Source: Spirochaetales bacterium (lineage in GTDB: Bacteria > Spirochaetota > Spirochaetia > Treponematales > UBA12059). Taken from it: a stretch of DNA of 46,266 nucleotides. The DNA is taken from assembly GCA_016928955.1 (NCBI GenBank), contig JAFGJV010000022.1, positions 1 through 46,266 of the forward strand, written 5' to 3'. Position 1 is the first letter of the stretch; the number at the start of each line of letters is the position of its first letter. Positions 24,480 to 31,800 of this stretch are shown piece after piece. Below the pieces are notes generated by a model. It had not been told where the DNA came from, searched no databases, and saw only the letters and a program-made list of their open reading frames with translations. A program made the translations under genes and the position numbers.

Positions 24480-24486
24480 TAAGCCT

Positions 24487-25704
24487 ATGGATAGCAAACC
24501 TGTCATCACGCTCAAGCCCCGGGAGGAAGACCGCCTTATGCGGGGCCACCCGTGGGTATACGACAACGAGATCGCGGCCGCAGACGGCGCGCCCGTGCCC
24601 GGAGGCGAGGTGTTGCTGAAGAGCGCCAGGGGAAAGTTCCTGGGCTCCGCCCTGTGGAGCCCAGCGTCCAAGATACGGGCCCGGCGCTATTCCAGGCTGG
24701 ACGAGCCGTTCGACCGTAGCTACGTGGTAAAGCGGCTCCGTGAAGCCCTGGCCTGCCGCCTCCGCCACAGAAACCTGGAAATAGATTCCATGCGCGCCGT
24801 TTTTGCCGAGGCCGACGGGCTGCCCGGCCTGATCGTGGATCGCTTTGTCGGGAGCCACGGTTCCGAGAGAGGTTCTTGGCTGTCGGTGCAACTCTTGTCC
24901 AGGGGCGTGGACGAGCGGCGGGCCGATATTCTCCTGGCCTTGGACGAGGTGTTCGCGCCGGACGGAATCATGGAGCGGAGCGACGCTCCCGTGCGGGCGC
25001 TGGAGGGACTGGCTCCTCGATCGGGCGTGGCCGCCGGCTCGGTGCCGGACAGCGTCGTCATACGGGAGAACGGGCTGGACTTTGCGGCCCATATCGGCTC
25101 GGGCCAGAAAACCGGCTGGTTCCTGGACCAGCGGGAAAACCGTGCCGCCGCGGCCAGCTACGCGCATGGGCGCTCGGTGCTGGACGTGTTCTGCAATCAA
25201 GGCGGCTTTTCCCTGGCGTGCGCGGCCAGCGGCGCGTCGGCCGTGCTGGCCGTGGACTCGTCCGCCGACGCGCTGGCGTCGGTCGAGGAGAACGCCAGCC
25301 TGAATGGCCTACAAGCCGTCGTGCGCGCCAAGGAAGCCAACGCGTTTGATTTCCTGCGGGAGGAGGAGAAGAGCGGCAGGCGTTATGGCCTGGTTGTCCT
25401 TGATCCTCCGGCTTTTGCCAAAAACAAGGCATCCCTTGAAGGCGCGGTACGGGGCTACAAGGAAATAAACCTGCGCGCGCTCAAGCTGCTCGAGCCAGGC
25501 GGCGTGCTGGCCACGTTCTCGTGCTCGTTCTGGCTGTCGCGCGAACGTTTTCTGGACGTGCTCGACAGCGCCGCCGCCGACGCTGGGCTCACGCTCAGGT
25601 ACCTTGAGGAACTCAGGCAGGCTCCTGACCACCCGGTCATCTCCGGTTACGCGGAGTCGCGCTATCTCAAAGGCTGTATCGTGGAGGTCGTCGGGCCCCG
25701 CTGA
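24487..25704 (+). CDS. rlmI: RlmI/RlmK-like 23S rRNA cytosine methyltransferase
   Basis: A 405-residue class I SAM-dependent methyltransferase of the RlmI type (m5C1962 of 23S rRNA in E. coli). The N-terminal PUA-like part reads LKPREEDRLMRGHPWVYDNE, followed by GLPGLIVDRFVG and SGQKTGWFLDQRENR, characteristic of the family. The SAM-binding loop is VLDVFCNQGGFSLACAASGA, the catalytic region LVVLDPPAFAKNK, and SCSFWLSRERFLDV matches the C-terminal cysteine segment. ATG at 24487 begins the conserved PUA region and has a -10 box seven bases upstream. A longer frame starts inside the upstream hairpin and is rejected. The length is typical (E. coli RlmI is 396). Confidence 0.88.
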   Translation: MDSKPVITLKPREEDRLMRGHPWVYDNEIAAADGAPVPGGEVLLKSARGKFLGSALWSPASKIRARRYSRLDEPFDRSYVVKRLREALACRLRHRNLEIDSMRAVFAEADGLPGLIVDRFVGSHGSERGSWLSVQLLSRGVDERRADILLALDEVFAPDGIMERSDAPVRALEGLAPRSGVAAGSVPDSVVIRENGLDFAAHIGSGQKTGWFLDQRENRAAAASYAHGRSVLDVFCNQGGFSLACAASGASAVLAVDSSADALASVEENASLNGLQAVVRAKEANAFDFLREEEKSGRRYGLVVLDPPAFAKNKASLEGAVRGYKEINLRALKLLEPGGVLATFSCSFWLSRERFLDVLDSAAADAGLTLRYLEELRQAPDHPVISGYAESRYLKGCIVEVVGPR

Positions 25705-25721
25705 GGCCCGGGCGCTCGGCG

Positions 25722-25750
25722 TTGACGCAGTCCGGCGCTGGGTTTACCCT
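25722..25750 (+). promoter_or_regulatory. Leaderless promoter of the aminopeptidase P gene
   Basis: TTGACG (25722-25727), a 17-base spacer and TACCCT (25745-25750), then seven bases to the ATG at 25758. No ribosome binding site is present. The -35 begins 18 bases after the rlmI stop. Confidence 0.55.
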
Positions 25751-25757
25751 GAGTGCC

Positions 25758-27158
25758 ATGTTTGACCCACAGGTATACGCGGCCAGGCGGGCCGCCCTGA
25801 TCCGTAAGCTTGCGGAGCGCGGCGCGCGCGGCGGCCTGGTTGTTTTTCCCGGCAACCATGAAGCCCCCATGAATTATCCGGACAACACCTACCGTTTCCG
25901 CCAGGACTCCAGTTTCCTGTATTTCTTCGGCCTTGCCGAGCCGGACCTGGCGGCTACGCTGGACCTGGATTCCGGTGCGGCGACGCTGTACTGCGGCGAG
26001 CTGTCCCAGGACGACCTGGTGTGGACGGGGCCGCGCCCTAATCGGGCGGAACGTGCCCGGCTGTGCGCAGCGGACGCCCATGCAGATACGGACAGGTTGG
26101 CCTCAGACCTGGCCGCGGCCACAACGGCCGGGCGACCCATTCTCTACCTGCCGCCCTACCGGGCGGACACCCGAGCAGAACTCGCGTCCCTTTTGGGCTT
26201 GCCGCTTGAAGCCGTGAACGGAAAGGCGTCCATGGACCTAATCCGCGCGGCCATCGCCCTGCGTGAGATCAAGGATTCGGGAGAAGTGGCCCAGATCGAG
26301 CTGGCCGTGGACCGCAGCATAGCCATGCACAAGGCGGTGATCCGGGCCGCCAGGCCGGGCGTCACGGAGGCCGATCTCATGGCCCTTGCCTACCGCGAGG
26401 CTCTGGCCGGCGGCGGCATGCCGTCTTTCCCGCCCATAGCCACCACGCGCGGCGACGTGCTCCATAACCACGGGTACGGGCATACGCTAGAGTCCGGAGG
26501 GCTCTTTCTTCTGGACGCTGGGGCGGAAACAGGCTCGGGCTACGCCGGAGACCTGACAAGCACCTTTCCGGTGGATGCCCGGTACAACGAGCGGCAGCGC
26601 GCCGTGTACGAGATAGTCCTGGCGGCCGGCCGCGCCGCGTCGTCGCTTATACGGCCGGGAGTGCCTTACCGGGACGCCCACCTGGCGGCCGCAGGCGTCA
26701 TAGCCCGGGGGCTTGCGGACCTGGGCATCCTGAAGGGCAATCCCGACGACGCCGTGGCCAGGGGCGCCCATGCCTTGTTTTTCCCGCACGGCGTGGGCCA
26801 CCAGATGGGCCTGGACGTCCACGACTGCGAGGCCCTGGGCGAGCTCAACGTGGGCTATGCCGAGGGCGAGACCAAGAGCGCGCAGTTCGGGCTCAAAAGC
26901 CTGCGGATGGCCAAACCTGTCAAGCCTGGCATGGTCCTGACCGTGGAGCCGGGAGTTTACTTTATCGGGGGCTTGATCGCCGCCTGGAAGACGGAAGGCA
27001 GGTTTGCCGATTGCATAGACTACGAAGAGGCCGAGCGCTGGGTCGGCTTTGGCGGCGTGCGCAACGAGGAAGACTGGCTGGTGACGGAATCGGGCGCGCG
27101 GAAGCTGGGCGGAGACTTTGACAAGTCCATAGAAGCCATGGAGTCGCTCAGGGCCTGA
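25758..27158 (+). CDS. pepP: Aminopeptidase P (M24 metallopeptidase, Xaa-Pro aminopeptidase)
   Basis: A 466-residue cytoplasmic M24B peptidase that removes N-terminal residues preceding proline. The N-terminal AMP_N domain is visible (GLVVFPGNHEAPMNYPDNTY, FRQDSSFLYFFGLAEPD). In the pita-bread catalytic domain the metal ligands appear in LLDAGAETGSGYAGDLTSTF (two Asp), FPHGVGHQMGLDVHD (His), LTVEPGVYF (Glu) and GGVRNEEDWLVTESG (Glu), so all five are present. ATG at 25758 gives the usual N-terminus and has a -10 box seven bases upstream. It converges with the rod-binding gene, four bases between stops, within a hairpin that spans both stop codons. Confidence 0.92.
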   Translation: MFDPQVYAARRAALIRKLAERGARGGLVVFPGNHEAPMNYPDNTYRFRQDSSFLYFFGLAEPDLAATLDLDSGAATLYCGELSQDDLVWTGPRPNRAERARLCAADAHADTDRLASDLAAATTAGRPILYLPPYRADTRAELASLLGLPLEAVNGKASMDLIRAAIALREIKDSGEVAQIELAVDRSIAMHKAVIRAARPGVTEADLMALAYREALAGGGMPSFPPIATTRGDVLHNHGYGHTLESGGLFLLDAGAETGSGYAGDLTSTFPVDARYNERQRAVYEIVLAAGRAASSLIRPGVPYRDAHLAAAGVIARGLADLGILKGNPDDAVARGAHALFFPHGVGHQMGLDVHDCEALGELNVGYAEGETKSAQFGLKSLRMAKPVKPGMVLTVEPGVYFIGGLIAAWKTEGRFADCIDYEEAERWVGFGGVRNEEDWLVTESGARKLGGDFDKSIEAMESLRA

Positions 27159-27169
27159 AAACTCAGGCC
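27152..27169. repeat. Inverted repeat spanning two convergent stop codons
   Basis: GGCCTGA (27152-27158) and TCAGGCC (27163-27169) form a perfect 7-bp stem with a four-base loop. The arms contain the TGA stops of pepP and of the convergent rod-binding gene. There is no T-tract on either strand, so it is not a classic terminator. Confidence 0.6.
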
Positions 27170-27507
27170 TGTCCGCCGCCGCGTATCAGTTCCAGGTACA
27201 CCTGGTCGGCCAGGCCAAAGCCTGCGTTTTTGGCCATGGACTTTGCCCGTTCCTCGTACAGCATGTCCTCGAACACGTCTTGGGCAAAGCCGCCGTCCAG
27301 CAGGTCGGTTTTGCCCACCGTGGCCCGCATTTCCTTGAGCATCATCTGCACGAACAGCGACTCGAATTCCACGCACTGCTCGTACAGCTTGCCCGAGCGG
27401 TCTATGTTTTTGGGTTGGATTACGTCGGTTCCCGAACCCTGGAGGGCCGAGGGAACCTTTATGGGCTGGTAGCGCCAGGCGGCTGACGCGCTCGTGTCCA
27501 CGGTCAC
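27163..27507 (-). CDS. Flagellar rod-binding protein (FlgJ N-terminal-like)
   Basis: A 114-residue protein matching the N-terminal rod-capping domain of FlgJ and lacking the muramidase half, as in spirochaetes. The conserved block YEQCVEFESLFVQMMLKEMR (usual: xxFExxFxxxxLKxMR), LLDGGFAQDVFEDMLYEERA and NAGFGLADQVYLELIR are family hallmarks. It starts with GTG (27507), with AAGGGG upstream on the minus strand. It lies 12 bases downstream of flgG and is co-transcribed. It should act in periplasmic assembly of the flagellar rod. Confidence 0.85.
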   Translation of the reverse strand: MTVDTSASAAWRYQPIKVPSALQGSGTDVIQPKNIDRSGKLYEQCVEFESLFVQMMLKEMRATVGKTDLLDGGFAQDVFEDMLYEERAKSMAKNAGFGLADQVYLELIRGGGQA

Positions 27508-27519
27508 TCAGGCCACCCC

Positions 27520-28314
27520 TTAGCGTTTCAGGTTCGTGGCCGTACCCAGCATGTTGTCGCTGGTCTGTATGGCCTTGGAATTGAATTCGTAAGCGCGCTG
27601 GGCGGTGATCATGTTGACCATCTCCCGCACAACCGACACGTTGGACATTTCCAGGAAACGGTGGATGGTCTTGCCCATGCCGTCAAAGCCCGGGCGCCCG
27701 GGTATGGGATCCCCGGAGGCGTTGCTCAGCTTGAACAGGTTCTCGCCCACGGCGGTCAGGCCCACGGGGTTGGGGAAGCGGTACAGCTCGATGCGGCCCA
27801 CGTCTATAGGGTCGTCCAGGCCGGGCACCTTGACGCTGATGCGGCCGTCCTGGCTGACGTTCAGGCTTTCAGGTATGAAGTTTTCCGGCAGGACCACTTC
27901 CGGCATCAGCTTGTAGCCGTTGGACGTCACGATCTGGCCGTTTGCGTCTATCTTGAAGGAGCCGTCCCTGGTGTAGCCGTAACTGCCGTCGTACAGCATG
28001 ACGCGGAAAAACCCGTCGCCCATGATGGCAATGTCCGACACGTTTTCCGTGTTCTGGAGGGCGCCCTGGGTGAACTGCCTCTGGGTGGCCGCCAGCTTGA
28101 CGCCGTGGCCCATCTGAACCGGCACGGGCACCACAGTGTCCTCGGTGGCCGGAGTCCCCGCCACGCGCACCGTCTGGTATATCAGGTCCTCAAAATCGGC
28201 CCGCATACGCTTATAGCCCGACGTGTTCACGTTGGCCAGGTTGTTGGATATCGTGTCTATGCTGGCCTGTTGGCCTATCATGCCGCTGGCCGCAGTCCAC
28301 AAGCTTCGTACCAT
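27520..28314 (-). CDS. flgG: Flagellar basal-body distal rod protein FlgG
   Basis: A 264-residue rod protein of the flagellar basal body. The N-terminus has the rod signature (LWTAASGMIGQQASIDTISN, NLANVNTSGYKR). The middle has IMGDGFFRVMLYDGSYGYTR and DGSFKIDANGQIVTSNGYKL, and the C-terminus has LEMSNVSVVREMVNMITAQR then AYEFNSKAIQTSDNMLGTA. These match FlgG closely, and spirochaete FlgG in particular. GGGGAGAG precedes the ATG on the minus strand, with a GGGGCG/CGCCCC hairpin just upstream. It is followed by the rod-binding gene and transcribed away from the PKS-NRPS cluster. Confidence 0.95.
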   Translation of the reverse strand: MVRSLWTAASGMIGQQASIDTISNNLANVNTSGYKRMRADFEDLIYQTVRVAGTPATEDTVVPVPVQMGHGVKLAATQRQFTQGALQNTENVSDIAIMGDGFFRVMLYDGSYGYTRDGSFKIDANGQIVTSNGYKLMPEVVLPENFIPESLNVSQDGRISVKVPGLDDPIDVGRIELYRFPNPVGLTAVGENLFKLSNASGDPIPGRPGFDGMGKTIHRFLEMSNVSVVREMVNMITAQRAYEFNSKAIQTSDNMLGTATNLKR

Positions 28315-28367
28315 GAGCTCTCCCCGGGGCGAGCGCGCCCCATCCTTACTATGGTCGGCGCGTCTAT

Positions 28368-28397
28368 GCTCAACATTGAGCGACGCTTTTTGCGTCG
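28368..28397. repeat. Two adjoining palindromes upstream of flgG
   Basis: GCTCAACATTGAGC (28368-28381) is a perfect palindrome with a two-base centre. It adjoins CGACGC-TTTTT-GCGTCG (28381-28397), a 6-bp stem with a T5 loop. They lie 54-83 bases upstream of flgG and may be operator sites or transcript structures. No protein is known to bind them. Confidence 0.5.
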
Positions 28398-28551
28398 AGC
28401 GCCGCGTCGTTAGCCAAGCGCGCGGACGGGGGCCTGGGCGGTCGCCGTACTTGAATGAAGATTCGTTATCGCGCGCGCAAATGATTGAAAAAACAAGGCG
28501 CGGCGAAGCACGGGCCGATTCTATTTGAGCGTCTTCCCCGTAATAAGGGAG

Positions 28552-28577
28552 CCTCGAAAAATTTCAGGTTTTCGAGG
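28552..28577. repeat. Hairpin A of the AT-rich region
   Basis: CCTCGAAAA (28552-28560) pairs perfectly with TTTTCGAGG (28569-28577) across an eight-base loop. AAGG (28545) and CCTT (28582) can extend it beyond a small internal loop. Confidence 0.7.
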
Positions 28578-28595
28578 GTTACCTTAGAAAACCTA

Positions 28596-28615
28596 GCGTT
28601 TTCGGCCGAAAACGC
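28596..28615. repeat. Hairpin B: 20-bp perfect palindrome
   Basis: GCGTTTTCGG directly followed by CCGAAAACGC is a perfect loopless palindrome, symmetric enough to be a dimeric protein-binding site as well as a hairpin. CCT before and AGG after can extend the pairing with one bulged base. Confidence 0.7.
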
Positions 28616-28616
28616 A

Positions 28617-28654
28617 GGGAACCTCTAATAACCATGGGGTTTTTAGAGGTTCCC
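28617..28654. repeat. Hairpin C: 12-bp perfect stem with inner stem
   Basis: GGGAACCTCTAA (28617-28628) pairs with TTAGAGGTTCCC (28643-28654). Inside, AACC pairs with GGTT after one T-T mismatch. No T-tract follows on the plus strand. The arms recall dispersed intergenic repeats of some Treponema genomes, but this is from memory and unverified. Confidence 0.7.
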
Positions 28655-28688
28655 ATAATTAGTAAACGATAAATTCCGCGAGAAAAAT

Positions 28689-28717
28689 TTGACAGATCCA
28701 ATAAGCCGTTGTAGCGT
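28689..28717 (+). promoter_or_regulatory. Predicted promoter of the PKS-NRPS operon
   Basis: TTGACA (28689-28694), a perfect -35, with a 17-base spacer and TAGCGT (28712-28717). It lies just after the three hairpins and about 175 bases before the PKS-NRPS start codon. The -10 is moderate. It is the best promoter candidate in the region. Confidence 0.55.
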
Positions 28718-28894
28718 GACTCTCTGCGGCGTTACGTTTCTATTCCGCTCGGGAATACCAAGCCGTGCTCCGCGGTCCGGTTATTAATTCATAGCCCATA
28801 GATCTCGTATAGGAAGTCTTCCGCCGGGAGTTTCGTCGTCTCCGGAGGAACCGGGGCTTCTTCTACCCCGCACGCTTCCGAGATGGAGGATGGA

Positions 28895-31800
28895 ATGAAG
28901 TCCAAGGCGGCCAGGGAACCCATCGTCATAGCGGGTATTGGATGCGCGTTCCCGGGAGGGGCGGATTGTCCCGACGCGTTCTGGAAACTGCTCCTTGACG
29001 GCAGGGATACGGTGACCACCGTGCCGCCCAGCCGTTGGGACGCCGATGCCTTCTACCACCCGGACTGGACCGTGTACGGCAAGATACACAGCAAGTACGG
29101 GTCCTTCCTTTCGGACGAGCAGCTGGAAACCTTTGACCCCCTGTTCTTCGGAATTCCCCCGCTGGCCGCCCAGAAGATGGACGTGCAGCAGCGCTGGCTC
29201 CTGGAGGCGTCGTTCCGGGCGCTTGAGGACGCGGGCGTAGGGTTGGAAACCGTGGACGGCTCCAACTGCGGTGTCTACATAGGCGTATCCGCCAAGGAAT
29301 ACGGCGAGCTGGTCATGAGCGACCATGTCCGCGACGTCATAGACGGCAACAGCATAGTGGGCAACTCGGCCGCCATTTGCTCCAACCGCATATCGTACAT
29401 CTTCAACCTGAAGGGTCCCAGCATCACCATGGACACGGCCTGCTCGTCGTCCTTGGTCGCCCTGCACACGGCCTGCCAAGCTATCTGGAACGGGGATATA
29501 GACGCGGCCCTGGTGGGCGGCGTCAACGCCATATTGTCGCCTGAAGTGTCATTGGCCTTTTCCACCGGCGGCTACCTGTCGCCGGACGGGCGCTGCAAGG
29601 CCTTTGACCACAGGGCCAACGGCTATGTGCGCGCTGAGGGCGTGGGCGTGGTGTACCTTCTGCCGGCGTCCAAGGCGCGCGACGCGTACGCGTCCATATT
29701 GGGCACGGCCCTGACCCAGGACGGCTTTACCGTGGGTATCAGCCAGCCTGATCCCGAAGCCCAGGCTCGGGTCATCCGGAACGCGTGCGCGTCGGCCGGC
29801 GTGGATCCGGCCGAGCTGTCGTACGTGGAGGCGCACGGCACGGGCACCGCCGTGGGCGATGTAGTGGAAGCCCAGTCCATAGGCCGGGCGGTGGGGCAGG
29901 CGCGCGGAGACGCGGGGCCGATCCTTGTCGGTTCGGTAAAAACAAACATAGGCCACTGCGAGCCTGCCTCCGGCATGGCGGGCCTTGTCAAAGTGGCGCT
30001 CAGCCTGAAGGAAGGCGTCATTCCCGGCAACCTGCATTTCCAGAAACCCAACCCCGGTGTGGATTTTGACCAGCTCAATATAGAAGTGGCTGTGGGACAG
30101 AGAGCCTGGCCGAACGGCCGGCGGCTGGCCGGCGTCAATTCCTTTGGCTTTGGCGGCACCAACGCTCATGTGGTGCTCGGAGAGGCGCAGGATGTTCCGG
30201 CGCCCAAGAAAACCGCCGCGGCCGCCCCTCGGCCGCTGTTTACCCTGAGCGCCAGGTCCAAGAAGGCGCTCTCCGCTTCCATGCTGAGGTACGCCGACTG
30301 GCTGGACGAGCATCCCGACCTGAACATGAACGACGTATGCGCCACCCAGGCCTTGCACCGCTCGGCCTTTCCCTGGCGCTTTGCGTTAGGCGTGCGCGAC
30401 CGGGAAAGCCTGTCCGCACTGCTCAGGCAGGCGGCCACGGGCGACGCGCCCCAGGGCTCGGCGCTGGGACGGGCGGAAGATGCCAGACCGGGCGTGGCTT
30501 TTGTGTTCTCGGGCCAGGGCGGCCAGTGGTGGGGTATGGCCCGGGACCTGATGGACGGCAGTCCCTCCTTTATGGAAACGCTCCGGCTGTGCGCGATCAC
30601 GATACAGTCCTTCACGGGCAGGGATCTTGAAGCGGAGCTACGCAAAGACGAGGAAAGCTCGATAATCGGCACATCGTTCGGGCAACTGGCATTGCTGGCC
30701 GTGCAGATGGCCTCGGTGAGCCACTGGGCGTCCCTGGGCGTCAGGCCGGCAGCCGTGGTTGGCCACAGCATAGGCGAGGTGGCCGCGGCCTGGACTTCCG
30801 GCGTCATCGGGCTGGAAGACGCCATACGCATCGTGTACCAGCGCATGCTGGTTTTGGACGAGATATCCGGTTTTGGAACCATGTTGGCCGTTGGCCTGTC
30901 GGAGAAAGACGCCGAACGCTATCTGGCAGACTCCGGCCTGAGCTCGGAGATAGGCACGGTCAACGGGCCGTCCTTGGTCACCTTCTCAGGCGCCAGGGAC
31001 GAGCTGGAACGGGCGGCCGCCGATCTGGAAGCCAAGGGCGTGTACGCAAAATTCCTCAAGGTTACCGGCCCCTTCCACAGCCGCCACATAGAGCGCTACC
31101 GGGAACGAATCGTGGGGGAATTCGCCTATCTCAGGCCCGCATCCCCGACTGTACCCTACTATTCGAGCGTTAGCGGCTCGTTGCTGTCCGGTCCCATCTT
31201 TGACGCGGACTACACCTACCGCAACCTCAGACAGCGGGTGCGGTTCGCCCAGGCTATAGAGCGCATGATAGACGACGGCTGGACCAGCTTTGTGGAAATC
31301 GGGCCGCATCCCAGCCTGGTGCCCTACGTGGCCGAGACGGCTACGGCTAGGCGCCGGCCCTGCCAGGTGTTGCCGACCATGCGGCGCAAGGAAAACGACT
31401 GGGACGTATGCCTGGCCACGCTGGCCGCCCTCCATGTCCAGGGTTGTGACGTGGACATAGGCGCGCCCTGGAAGGACGGGACCTATGTCCGCCAGAGGCC
31501 GCCGGCCTATCCCTTCCAGAAGGAACGCTACTGGTTCGAGAAAGCCGCGTCCAGGGCGTCGCGCATGGGCCGCCGCGTCCATCCCCTGGTCGCGTCGCGC
31601 TCCGACCTGCCCGGCAGGGAGGGCACCCATGCCTGGAAGCTGATGCTGTCCAAGCGTGTGGTGCCGTGGATAGCCCAGCATGTGGTGCAGGGCGGCATCA
31701 TCTTCCCGGCCGCGGGTATATGCGAAACGGCCCTGGGCTGCGCCCAGGACGCCTTTGGCGAGCGCTTCGTCGCCCTGGAGGATCTCAGGTTCATGCAGGG

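Larger units (their letters stand above)
28398..28894. other. Intergenic region, AT-richer, between flgG and the PKS-NRPS genes
   Basis: About 500 bases with no supported gene. The core (roughly 28540-28720) is markedly richer in A and T than the flanks, with three tandem hairpins and a strong -35/-10 pair. The last 170 bases are the likely 5' leader of the PKS-NRPS mRNA and hold no recognised riboswitch. A small minus-strand reading frame ends here but overlaps the KS coding region and lacks support. Confidence 0.6.

Noticed and set aside
25692-25710. CGGGCC/GGCCCG hairpin over the rlmI stop codon as a terminator
   Set aside because: Only a 6-bp stem with no T-tract; common by chance in GC-rich DNA.
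28789-29019. Minus-strand frame ending in a plausible-looking acidic tail just upstream of the PKS start
   Set aside because: It overlaps the KS start codon and conserved KS residues, has no ribosome binding site and matches no known family.
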